From the NCBI GenBank assembly GCA_021160245.1, contig JAGHCW010000218.1:1-22486 (forward strand): DNA of 22,486 nt. The letters are read 5' to 3'. The notes below the pieces were generated by a model. It made no database searches. It was not told where the DNA came from and saw nothing but the letters and a program-made list of their open reading frames with translations. Positions 8,966 to 16,545 of this stretch are shown in pieces. Within the stretch, counting starts at the first letter, position 1. The number at the start of each line of letters is the position of its first letter. A program made the position numbers and the translations under genes. This DNA is from a bacterium. Its GTDB lineage: Bacteria > B130-G9.

Positions 8966-11062
8966 GTGGTTAAGATGCGTGTCTATCTGCTCGGCAAGGA
9001 GCTGGGCGTACCCTCGAAAGAGATACTGGATATCCTCGAGGGGCTCGGCACCCCCGCAGCTTCTCACATGAGCGGCATTGATGACGAGACCGTCGAGCTC
9101 ATTAGGGAGTACTTAGCGGAGAAAGCCGGAGACTCTCGAGCGAAGAAGACGAAAGCCGCGCCCGTCGCAACAACGCCAAGTGCCGCAGAAGAGGCGCCGG
9201 CCGCGGTTGAACCGAAGAAGCCGCAACCGGCGCCGGTCGCTGTCGAGCCGGTCACTGTCGAGCCGATCGAGAAGCCCAAGAAAGACGATGAAAAGGAAAA
9301 GCCCAGAAAGATCGTTATTAGCAGATCGCTTGCGGTGCCAGATTTGGCTGAGAAGCTGGGAGTTGAGTCCGGCCAAGTGATTGACGCGCTCGCAAGAGAG
9401 GGCATTGAGTCGGACGAGAGCAAAGTTCTTGGACTTGAGGTCACGAGACGCATCGCCTCACATCTTGGTGTCGATATTGACGCGGTTGATAAGTCGGATG
9501 ATGCACTCTTCAATATCGAAAGAGAGTCGGAGAAGAATCGTCGGGACGTAGGCCCGAGAGCGCCAGTTGTGACGATTATGGGCCACGTTGACCACGGCAA
9601 GACGACAATTCTCGACGAGATGAGGAAGTCCAAGATAGTCGATGGTGAGGCCGGCAGCATCACACAACACATCGGAGCGTATTATGTCGAGACGCCCCAG
9701 GGCGATGTGGTTTTCCTCGACACGCCAGGGCACCAGGCCTTCACAGCGATGCGAGCTCGGGGCGCCCACGTTACCGACATCGTGGTGCTTGTGGTGGCCG
9801 TGGACGATGGTCTGATGCCCCAGACGGAAGAGGCGATTCGCCATGCCAAGACTGCAAATGTCCCGATAATTGTCGCGCTCAACAAAATCGACAAGGCCAA
9901 AGAAAACGTAGAGCGCGTCAAGCGAAGCTTCGCCCGCTTCGGCCTATTGCCGGAGAAGGAGGGCGGGGAGACGATATTCATCGAGACATCTGCAATTCGG
10001 CGCGTTGGGCTGGAATCACTTCTTGAGATGATAATCATTCTATCACAGATGCTGGACTTAAAAGCGCCTCGTAAGGGCCCGGCTAGGGGCACGATTATTG
10101 AGACAAAACTTGACAAAGGCAGGGGCCCTGTCGCGACGGTTCTTGTTCAAGAGGGTCTTTTGGAGCGAGGCGATACTTTTGTTGCGGGCATGTCTTCAGG
10201 CAAGGTTCGCGCGATGACGGACGATCTCGGTCGGAAGGTTAAAGAGGCGGGGCCATCACGTCCAATTGAGGTGATGGGTTTTGACAGTATGCCCCATGCT
10301 GGGGACGTATTTTACGCGATTCCCAAGGGTCGTAAGGCCAAGGACTATTTGCAGAGTCTGGAGGCTCTTCAGCGTGAGGAGGAATTGAAGAGGGCGCCGA
10401 AGATGCCGGGCGAGCCCTATCTGCCGCCGCTTGAGGATGAGGTGGAGGCCAGGGCGCAATTTAGCATCATCCTTAAGGTGGATGTGTTTGGATCGCTTGG
10501 CGCACTCTCCAATTCCCTTTCAAAGACGGCTAAAGGCGAGGTGGATCTCGAGATCATTCACTCGGGAGTCGGCAGCGTGTCGAAAGCTGACGTATCTCTG
10601 GCGGAGATAGCATCTGCCGAGATCATCGGTTTTGGCATTAAAGTTGAACCACAGATAGCAGCGTTTGCCAAGCAACAGGGCGTCAAGATCAGCCGGTTTG
10701 ACGTGATCTATTCCCTTTTGGACTATGTGGCGACGGCGCTTGTTAAGTTGGAGAAGCCGACTCTGGAGGAGGAGGAGATCGGGCGAGCCGAGATTAGAGC
10801 CATCTTCTCGATTCCTTCAGCAGGTCGTGTAGCAGGCTGTTTCGTTCAGTCCGGAAGGATCGCGCGTGACGGCAAAGCCCGGGTCTTCAGGAACGGTGAG
10901 GAGATTTACAGCGGCAAAATATCATCCCTCAAACGGTTCAAGAAAGACGTTAAGGAAGTGCAGACAAACTTCGACTGTGGAATCGGGCTCCACGGTTTTC
11001 AGGGCTATCAGGAGAAAGACATAATTCAATGCTATAAGCTCGTAGAGAAACGACCGGAATAA
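8966..11062 (+). CDS. infB: Translation initiation factor IF-2
   Basis: GTPase that recruits fMet-tRNA to the 30S subunit and promotes subunit joining. 698 residues from GTG (AGGAG four bases ahead); an ATG lies three codons later. Domains: IF2N at 4-50 (MRVYLLGKELGVPSKEILDIL), a Pro/Ala/Glu-rich linker about 60-110, a second IF2N-like segment 115-172 (SLAVPDLAEKLGVESGQVID). The G domain has G1 GHVDHGKTT (206-214), G2 GSITQHIGAY, G3 DTPGHQAF (252-259) and G4 NKID (306-309). Domains II, III and the C-terminal fMet-tRNA-binding domain complete it. It is shorter than E. coli IF2 mainly through a short linker. It is the last classical gene of the block: no ylxR precedes it in the 54-bp gap, and rbfA does not follow. 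Confidence 0.98.
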   Translation: MVKMRVYLLGKELGVPSKEILDILEGLGTPAASHMSGIDDETVELIREYLAEKAGDSRAKKTKAAPVATTPSAAEEAPAAVEPKKPQPAPVAVEPVTVEPIEKPKKDDEKEKPRKIVISRSLAVPDLAEKLGVESGQVIDALAREGIESDESKVLGLEVTRRIASHLGVDIDAVDKSDDALFNIERESEKNRRDVGPRAPVVTIMGHVDHGKTTILDEMRKSKIVDGEAGSITQHIGAYYVETPQGDVVFLDTPGHQAFTAMRARGAHVTDIVVLVVAVDDGLMPQTEEAIRHAKTANVPIIVALNKIDKAKENVERVKRSFARFGLLPEKEGGETIFIETSAIRRVGLESLLEMIIILSQMLDLKAPRKGPARGTIIETKLDKGRGPVATVLVQEGLLERGDTFVAGMSSGKVRAMTDDLGRKVKEAGPSRPIEVMGFDSMPHAGDVFYAIPKGRKAKDYLQSLEALQREEELKRAPKMPGEPYLPPLEDEVEARAQFSIILKVDVFGSLGALSNSLSKTAKGEVDLEIIHSGVGSVSKADVSLAEIASAEIIGFGIKVEPQIAAFAKQQGVKISRFDVIYSLLDYVATALVKLEKPTLEEEEIGRAEIRAIFSIPSAGRVAGCFVQSGRIARDGKARVFRNGEEIYSGKISSLKRFKKDVKEVQTNFDCGIGLHGFQGYQEKDIIQCYKLVEKRPE
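9236..9265 (+). repeat. 15-bp tandem duplication in infB linker
   Basis: GTCGCTGTCGAGCCG (9236-9250) is followed directly by GTCACTGTCGAGCCG (9251-9265), one mismatch. It encodes VAVEP-VTVEP in the flexible linker between the two IF2N domains, where length variation is tolerated. Confidence 0.8.
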
Positions 11063-11074
11063 GAAAGCTGAACC

Positions 11075-12805
11075 ATGCCTGCTTCAAGGGCTAGAGAGCT
11101 TAACCTCCTGCTCATTCAACCGCCGCTCCCGATCAACGAGCGTCACAAGAGGATCATTCCCCTATCGCTTACCTATATCGCCTCATACGCGAGAGAGCAG
11201 CTCCCGAATGTAAACGTCGAGATTCTTGACGCGCAGGCGGAGAACCTCGACTATGACCAAGTGTGCCGCCGGGTCTGGCAAACGAAAAGGGACGTCATCG
11301 GGATAACGTTCTGGACTCCCCAGGCCACGTTCGCATACACGCTCGCTTCAGCAATTCGGAAGCTCTGCCCAAATGCGAAGACCGTTTTGGGTGGAGTCCA
11401 CACGACAATCTTCCCCGAGGAGGCCGCGAAGCACGCCGATTACATTATCGTCCGCGAGGGCGAGAGACCATTCTGTGAGCTCTTGAGGCGCCTCGGAACT
11501 GGCGAATCGCCTGATGGCATACCGGGATTGGGGTACTGGTCAACGGAGGAGGATGAGCTCAAGTTCTGGCCGGAGAGCGAGTTCATCGAGGACCTGGATG
11601 AATTGCCCTTTCCGGCGTGGGACCTTCTGAAGATGAGATACTACACAACCAATATGCACGTCACAGGTGGGCGGCGAATGCCCGTCGTGGGCTCGCGCGG
11701 TTGCCCTTACAACTGCGTCTATTGCACGTCTCCATTCCTATGGAAACGCAAGGTCAGATACCGGGACCCGGTTAAGGTCGTTGATGAGATAGAGGAGATT
11801 GGTAAGAGGTTTAAAGTCAACCAGATTCACTTCTGGGATGACAACCTCCTTATGGTTCGGGAGTATATCAAAGGTCTTTGCGAGGAAATTATCCGGCGAA
11901 AGCTCTCGATAAACTGGGTCGGCCTCACGCGGGCGTCGCACATGGTTAAGAATCAGGACTTGATGCAGCTAATGAAAGATTCCGGATGCATCGGGATAGA
12001 AATCGGCATAGAGAGCGCGAATCCGGAGACATTCGACAAGATCGACAAGCAGGAGTCGCTCGAGGACATCGTTACATGTGCGAAAGTGCAGTCTGCTGTG
12101 GGCATGTATCCGATGTTCACTTACATGGCCTTCAACCCGGGCGAGACGCTTGCAGGCTATTATTTGCAGGCGGAGTTCATCGACAAGATACTCGACGGTC
12201 TGCCCTGGGCGGAACACTTTCATCCGCTTCCCTATCTCGTTTACGTAGGGCAATTCTGCACGGCGCATCCGGGCACGAATCTCTACTCTCTCGCGTCATC
12301 TCTTGGGATCGTATTGTGCAGGGATTGGTCTGATTACTATCATCACAAAATAAACTTCGTGCCGGACTCGCTTCTAGATGACGTCCCAATACGCAACATA
12401 AAGAAACTCAGGCTCGTCGATAATTGGATATGCCTAAACGCCATGGCCGGAACAGTTTATGAGTTTTACAACGACCATCAATCGGATATGGAGCACAAGA
12501 TAAGACATTTCAGGTATCTCAAATTCGTCAGGGCGTTCTTTGACCAATGCAACGGGAAGCTCACTATCCGGCAGATTTGGCGCGAATTGACCGTATATCT
12601 GAAGATGAACAGCGACGAGGCCTTGCGTCAGACCGCCTTCACTTCGCTTATCCTGGGTCAACTGGGGCTTATAAGGTCCGCCATCTTTCAAAAAGACCTC
12701 GATATCCGTCCAAAAACAATAAACATTCCAATAGGCGCCGCCGGACTAATCAAGTTTGAGGTCTTTCGACGAATCGGCGCCCTTTACGATCTCTTTGGCA
12801 ACTAA
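11075..12805 (+). CDS. B12-binding-domain radical SAM protein
   Basis: A 576-residue enzyme of the cobalamin-binding radical SAM class. N-terminal Rossmann-like region 10-140: LNLLLIQPPLPI, DVIGITFWTPQ (73-83), VLGGVHTTIFPEEA (104-117), DYIIVREGE (122-130). The classic DxHxxG cobalamin motif is not obvious, as in many of these proteins. The radical SAM core starts at about 200, with the 4Fe-4S cluster motif CPYNCVYC (Cys210, Cys214, Cys217), then FWDDNLL and GIEIGIES. The C-terminal about 170 residues have no domain I can name. The substrate is unknown. It follows infB by 12 bp and precedes a glycosyltransferase by 35 bp, suggesting envelope glycan or lipid modification (inference). The Shine-Dalgarno is weak, so it may depend on upstream translation. 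Confidence 0.88.
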   Translation: MPASRARELNLLLIQPPLPINERHKRIIPLSLTYIASYAREQLPNVNVEILDAQAENLDYDQVCRRVWQTKRDVIGITFWTPQATFAYTLASAIRKLCPNAKTVLGGVHTTIFPEEAAKHADYIIVREGERPFCELLRRLGTGESPDGIPGLGYWSTEEDELKFWPESEFIEDLDELPFPAWDLLKMRYYTTNMHVTGGRRMPVVGSRGCPYNCVYCTSPFLWKRKVRYRDPVKVVDEIEEIGKRFKVNQIHFWDDNLLMVREYIKGLCEEIIRRKLSINWVGLTRASHMVKNQDLMQLMKDSGCIGIEIGIESANPETFDKIDKQESLEDIVTCAKVQSAVGMYPMFTYMAFNPGETLAGYYLQAEFIDKILDGLPWAEHFHPLPYLVYVGQFCTAHPGTNLYSLASSLGIVLCRDWSDYYHHKINFVPDSLLDDVPIRNIKKLRLVDNWICLNAMAGTVYEFYNDHQSDMEHKIRHFRYLKFVRAFFDQCNGKLTIRQIWRELTVYLKMNSDEALRQTAFTSLILGQLGLIRSAIFQKDLDIRPKTINIPIGAAGLIKFEVFRRIGALYDLFGN

Positions 12806-12840
12806 TCATGCGCCTCAAGTTTGAGCCTGTAAGCTAGGCC

Positions 12841-14079
12841 GTGGCTAAGATCGCAATTATTGACCTTCTCTTCAACTGGCCGCCGGATGGTGGGGCAAGG
12901 ACGGATATAAGGCAAATTGCCGTCAGTCTCTCCCCAAACCATCAAGTAGCGATTTTCTGTCCGGATTACAGAACAGGCTTTCCAAGAGGGCGCATCGCTC
13001 AAGACCCGGGGGTATTCGTTCGCAAGATACCATTCGAGGACTACGAGTTTCAGCCACGGACGCTAGGCTCGCGGTTCAGGAAAGCGATTGATGAGTTCAA
13101 GCCGGACTGGGTATTTATCGCCGATGGTTGGTATTTCAAACCGTACGTAGCGGCGGCGATGCAGGGCTATCGTCGAATACTCCGCTTTTATGCCCATGAG
13201 TCGCTCTGCCCCAAGTCTCACGGACACTTCATGGACGGTTCGCTCCGCCTTTGCCAACGCAACTGGCTAGAGAACTGGCGGGACTTTCTGCCATGCGTCC
13301 TTTGCGCGCACAAGTGGCTTCACGAGGACCCCCGAGTTGAGCACTTCCGGATACCATTCTTCAGATCGCTCGCGTTCCTTCCGCATTATCCCCGACTCGT
13401 CAAGCGAGTGCTCAGGTCGGTCGATATGATCATTTGCTACAACGAGTTCATCGCCGGCAAGCTGCGTCCATATAACGACAACGTCCAGATCACCCCATCT
13501 GGGATAGACGCCTCAAGATTCCAGGCATCTGACGCGCCTCGTGATGGCGGGCCAATCAGGATATTGATGGCGGGTCGGAAGGGCGACCCCCTCAAGGGCT
13601 ATGACACTCTCTTCCGGGCGGTGGCGCCGCTCGTGCAGAACGGATTCGATATCCGGCTATTCGTAACCGAAGCGCCGGCGAGAGATGAGGGGTTCGTCAC
13701 ATTCACAGGCTGGCTCGATCAGGATGGCCTAGCTGAGCTCTATAGAAAGATGGACATCTGCGTGGTGCCATCCGTTTGGCCGGAACCATTTGGGATAGTG
13801 GCGCTTGAGGCAATGGCCAGCGAAAGGCCGGTGATAGTAACCCGCGTGGGTGGCCTCCAACACATCGTCGCGGATGGAATTGATGGCTTCGTTGTGGATA
13901 GCTTCGATGCTCAAGCATTGCGTGAAAAGATCATAAGGCTGATAAACGAGCCCAATCTGCGCAAGTCAATGGGCACCGCTGGCCGCGAGAAGGTCCTCGC
14001 CAAGTATCAATGGGACCACATTGTAGAGCGGTTCTACGAGCCGATCTTCGCTGATCTGGAAAGCCCGAAACCCGCATAG
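12841..14079 (+). CDS. Glycosyltransferase family 4 protein
   Basis: 412 residues from GTG at 12841. The C-terminal GT-B half has the donor-site pattern EPFGIVALE (Glu315 and Glu323, EX7E), preceded by GRKGDPLKGYDTLFRA (246-261) and followed by GGLQHIVADGIDGFVVD. The N-terminal acceptor half begins MAKIAIIDLLFNWPPDGGARTDIRQIAV, with the glycine-rich loop of GT4 enzymes. A four-cysteine insertion (Cys123, Cys138, Cys152, Cys155) lies between the halves and could bind a metal. It probably transfers a sugar from a nucleotide-sugar to a growing surface glycan; donor and acceptor are not readable. It is in line with the radical SAM gene, and its end overlaps by 46 bp the convergent rhamnosyltransferase-like gene. 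Confidence 0.92.
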   Translation: MAKIAIIDLLFNWPPDGGARTDIRQIAVSLSPNHQVAIFCPDYRTGFPRGRIAQDPGVFVRKIPFEDYEFQPRTLGSRFRKAIDEFKPDWVFIADGWYFKPYVAAAMQGYRRILRFYAHESLCPKSHGHFMDGSLRLCQRNWLENWRDFLPCVLCAHKWLHEDPRVEHFRIPFFRSLAFLPHYPRLVKRVLRSVDMIICYNEFIAGKLRPYNDNVQITPSGIDASRFQASDAPRDGGPIRILMAGRKGDPLKGYDTLFRAVAPLVQNGFDIRLFVTEAPARDEGFVTFTGWLDQDGLAELYRKMDICVVPSVWPEPFGIVALEAMASERPVIVTRVGGLQHIVADGIDGFVVDSFDAQALREKIIRLINEPNLRKSMGTAGREKVLAKYQWDHIVERFYEPIFADLESPKPA

Positions 14080-14927
14080 AAATCGTCGATCGGCATCCTG
14101 TCACCTATGAACCGGTTGAGCAGGTTCCGCTCGTGAACGACCTGTGCCCACATGGGGTCAGTAATCACATCCCGAACATCTGCCACCTTGCCAATCAACT
14201 TGTGGTTTGTGGCCCAGACCGTCAGGAAGCCCCCTGCAAGGTCGGTTCGTTCGATTAAAGATATGAACGGGTTACAGTTGTTCCGAAAGAGCGCGATCTC
14301 CTCACCCTTGAGCGCGTAACCCCAAGCATAATTGACCGCCAACCTCCCCTGCTTCGGCACGAAGCGCAGAATCTGACGACTGATGAACCCGGCCCGCAGG
14401 CGCGACTCGTCCGGAAACCACCCATGGAGGCGCCCAACGAGTGAGCCCTGGGGCTCCGGCTCAGTGGTCGATAGGCACATCTGCACCTGCCTGATGTAGT
14501 CAGAATGGATGGCGTCATCATTGTCCACGCGGCTCGTAATTAGATACTCAGTGTCCCTGTGGAGCCTCTCGCTTATGTAAGCCTTCGCCCGAACGCGCGA
14601 CGGCTCGCAACGCTCTGCGAAGGCCTCGAAAGCGCCCGCGGTGTATAGAGAAACCATCGGACATTCGGGGCCAGGATACCGCTCGATCCGCTCCTTGAAG
14701 CGCTCGGGCGTACCATCGTCGAATACTACCAGCCATTGAAAATCCCCGCACGTTTGAGCTCTTACCGATGGGATTGTGTACTTCTCGAAGAGGCCAAGAC
14801 GGTGCTCCATCCAACTGTCAGGGTCCGCCGTCGGCTTCTGGCCTGACCTATCGGCGCGAACCTCGCTGGTGGCGCTCGAGTAAAGCCCGGTGTTGAATCT
14901 GGTAAGAAGAAAATGCTGGAACTTCAT
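14034..14927 (-). CDS. Putative rhamnosyltransferase (PF11316-like)
   Basis: 297 residues from ATG at 14927, chosen because AGGA lies four bases upstream and because the TTG at 14999 that opens the longest frame overlaps the promoter -35. Family marks: MKFQHFLLTRFNTGLY at the start, DPDSWMEHRLGLFEKYTIPS, then WLVVFDDGTPERF and the metal/nucleotide-sugar motif SRVDNDDAIHSDYI. This is the GT-A-type group annotated as putative rhamnosyl transferase, seen in surface polysaccharide loci. No membrane segment is seen. It converges on the GT4 gene with 46 bp of overlapping 3' coding sequence and is transcribed divergently from htrA. Confidence 0.85.
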   Translation of the reverse strand: MKFQHFLLTRFNTGLYSSATSEVRADRSGQKPTADPDSWMEHRLGLFEKYTIPSVRAQTCGDFQWLVVFDDGTPERFKERIERYPGPECPMVSLYTAGAFEAFAERCEPSRVRAKAYISERLHRDTEYLITSRVDNDDAIHSDYIRQVQMCLSTTEPEPQGSLVGRLHGWFPDESRLRAGFISRQILRFVPKQGRLAVNYAWGYALKGEEIALFRNNCNPFISLIERTDLAGGFLTVWATNHKLIGKVADVRDVITDPMWAQVVHERNLLNRFIGDRMPIDDFYAGFGLSRSAKIGS

Positions 14928-14970
14928 CGCTTCCTGCTCGAGGTGGCTATTTGTCCACTCAGTCGAACTG

Positions 14971-14999
14971 ATAACACCTAAACGTCGGTGGTTTGTCAA
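14971..14999 (-). promoter_or_regulatory. Sigma-70-like promoter of the rhamnosyltransferase gene
   Basis: On the minus strand a perfect TTGACA (14999-14994), a 17-base spacer and TGTTAT (14976-14971). The implied start near 14964 leaves a leader of about 37 bases before the ATG at 14927, and excludes the longer reading-frame start at 14999. Confidence 0.55.
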
Positions 15000-15034
15000 C
15001 CAATTGGATACCTGTCGCAGATGCGGCCTAGCCC

Positions 15035-15062
15035 TTGAAAAAGAGGATGCTTGTGGTAGTTT
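15035..15062 (+). promoter_or_regulatory. Possible extended -10 promoter of htrA
   Basis: TTGAAA (15035-15040), a 16-base spacer and TAGTTT (15057-15062), with a TGG (extended -10) directly before it. It lies about 40 bases upstream of the htrA ATG and faces away from the minus-strand promoter at 14971-14999. The match is modest. Confidence 0.3.
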
Positions 15063-15107
15063 AGACTGAAATTGGAATCGCGGAACGATTTAAAACTAGG
15101 AGATGAG

Positions 15108-16493
15108 ATGCTTCTTAGGCGTATTGCCCTGATTCTTATGATTCTCTCGATCACTGTTGCGCCTGCATTTTGCGAGGATGGCGCCAGCGATGGCCAGGGA
15201 GTTCGTCTGACGCCGATCGTTCTCGCGGTTCGTGAGGCGCAAGACGCCGTTGTGAACATCAGCACGGAACGGATTGTAGAGCGGTCTTATATGTTTGGCG
15301 GCTCGCTTTTTGAGCAATTCTTCCGCGCGCCTCCGATTCCCAGAAGCGAGAAGCAAACGAGTTTAGGCTCTGGCGTGTTGATAGATGACAATAATCATGT
15401 GCTCACGAATGCACATGTCATCCTCAGGGCATCGGTCATTTCGGTTAAGACTTCTGACGGCAAGGTCTATGAGGGTAAGTTGATTGGCTGGGACATTGAG
15501 TCTGACATCGCGGTGGTTGAGGTCATCAGTGATCGTCGCTTGCCCCACGCGAAGATCGGAACGGCGAAGGACCTAATGATCGGCGAGAGCGTGATAGCAA
15601 TCGGGAACCCATACGGGTATTCCCAGACCGTAACGACTGGGGTCGTGAGCGCCTTGGGGCGCGACCTTGATGTGGGCAGCGCGGAGGGCGGGCAAGGGGA
15701 GACCCTCTACGATCTTATCCAGACGGATGCCGCTATTAATCCCGGCAACAGCGGCGGGCCCCTCATAAACATCTTGGGAAAGGTGATCGGGATCAACACC
15801 GCCATTCTAGGTTCCGCCGAGGGGATGGGATTCGCAATCCCCATTGACCGCTCGATGCGAGTGGTCGAGGACCTGATAAACTACGGCGAGGTTCACACTC
15901 CGTGGCTCGGGATATGCACCGAGACGCTTGAGCCGTCAAGGGAACGCTCCTCATGCAAAGCCGCGGACATCAAGACAAACGTCGTAGTTACATTCGTATT
16001 CGCCACAGGCCCCGCCAAAGGAATCGTCCAAGTCGGCGACATCATCGGGAGCATTGGTGGAAGCGAGGTCTCTTCCGCTCAGGAATTTCGCGCCATGCTG
16101 AAGGACAAAAAGACCACAGATAAGATAGAGATCGGCCTCGAGCGAGATGGCGACTCGCGGACAGTTCAGGTTCATGCCAGGCGCTTTCCGCTCAAGGAGG
16201 CCCAAGCCCTCTGCTACGAGTGGCTTGGCTTCTCGGTTGACGAGGTCAGAACGAGGCAGCGGACCCGGTTTGGCGCCGAGAGCGCGTCTTATGTCATCGT
16301 ATCCGAGCTTAAGAAGAAGGGCGCAGCGCACAGAGCAGGCCTTCAAATGGGAGACCTTCTCTCGCAAATAGACGGCCGGGCGCTCAGTAACATATCTGAT
16401 TTCCAGCGGGCTATGATGTTCTCCGGCGGTCGCAGCAGCATATACGTGGAGCTTCATCGTGGGCGGCATATCCTCAGGGGCACGATACCATGA
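15108..16493 (+). CDS. htrA: HtrA/DegP-family periplasmic serine protease
   Basis: Protease/chaperone degrading misfolded envelope proteins. I start it at ATG 15108 (461 aa), five bases after GGAG; the longer frame opens at TTG 15072, without a site. A signal peptide follows directly (MLLRRIALILMILSITVAPAFC). In this numbering the catalytic triad is His103 (TNAHVI), Asp133 (ESDIAVV) and Ser215 (NPGNSGGPL). The trypsin-like domain spans about 35-260, followed by two PDZ domains (about 265-355, with GIVQVGDIIGSIGG; and 365-455, with GAAHRAGLQMGDLLSQIDG), the DegP/DegQ layout. It is divergent from the rhamnosyltransferase gene and 52 bp ahead of the leuC-type gene, with no evident functional link to it. 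Confidence 0.95.
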   Translation: MLLRRIALILMILSITVAPAFCEDGASDGQGVRLTPIVLAVREAQDAVVNISTERIVERSYMFGGSLFEQFFRAPPIPRSEKQTSLGSGVLIDDNNHVLTNAHVILRASVISVKTSDGKVYEGKLIGWDIESDIAVVEVISDRRLPHAKIGTAKDLMIGESVIAIGNPYGYSQTVTTGVVSALGRDLDVGSAEGGQGETLYDLIQTDAAINPGNSGGPLINILGKVIGINTAILGSAEGMGFAIPIDRSMRVVEDLINYGEVHTPWLGICTETLEPSRERSSCKAADIKTNVVVTFVFATGPAKGIVQVGDIIGSIGGSEVSSAQEFRAMLKDKKTTDKIEIGLERDGDSRTVQVHARRFPLKEAQALCYEWLGFSVDEVRTRQRTRFGAESASYVIVSELKKKGAAHRAGLQMGDLLSQIDGRALSNISDFQRAMMFSGGRSSIYVELHRGRHILRGTIP

Positions 16494-16495
16494 TT

Positions 16496-16508
16496 GCACC
16501 TCAGGTGC
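16496..16508. promoter_or_regulatory. Short perfect palindrome between htrA and leuC
   Basis: GCACCTCAGGTGC is a perfect inverted repeat with a single central base, three bases after the htrA stop. It could be an operator half of a leuC promoter region or chance; the loop is too small for a good RNA hairpin. Confidence 0.2.
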
Positions 16509-16545
16509 GCTGGAAGTTCAGTGACGGATTTGAGGTGGAGACAGC

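Noticed and set aside
9064-9672. 202-codon minus-strand frame inside infB
   Set aside because: Low-complexity Ser-rich antisense shadow of a well-supported gene.
14928-14999. TTG start at 14999 for the rhamnosyltransferase frame
   Set aside because: It coincides with the -35 hexamer and the extra residues do not match the family N-terminus.
15072-15107. TTG start for the htrA frame
   Set aside because: The ATG at 15108 has a good Shine-Dalgarno and begins a proper signal peptide; the extra 12 residues would bury it.
15951-16499. 182-codon minus-strand frame inside htrA
   Set aside because: Antisense shadow of the PDZ region with no independent support.
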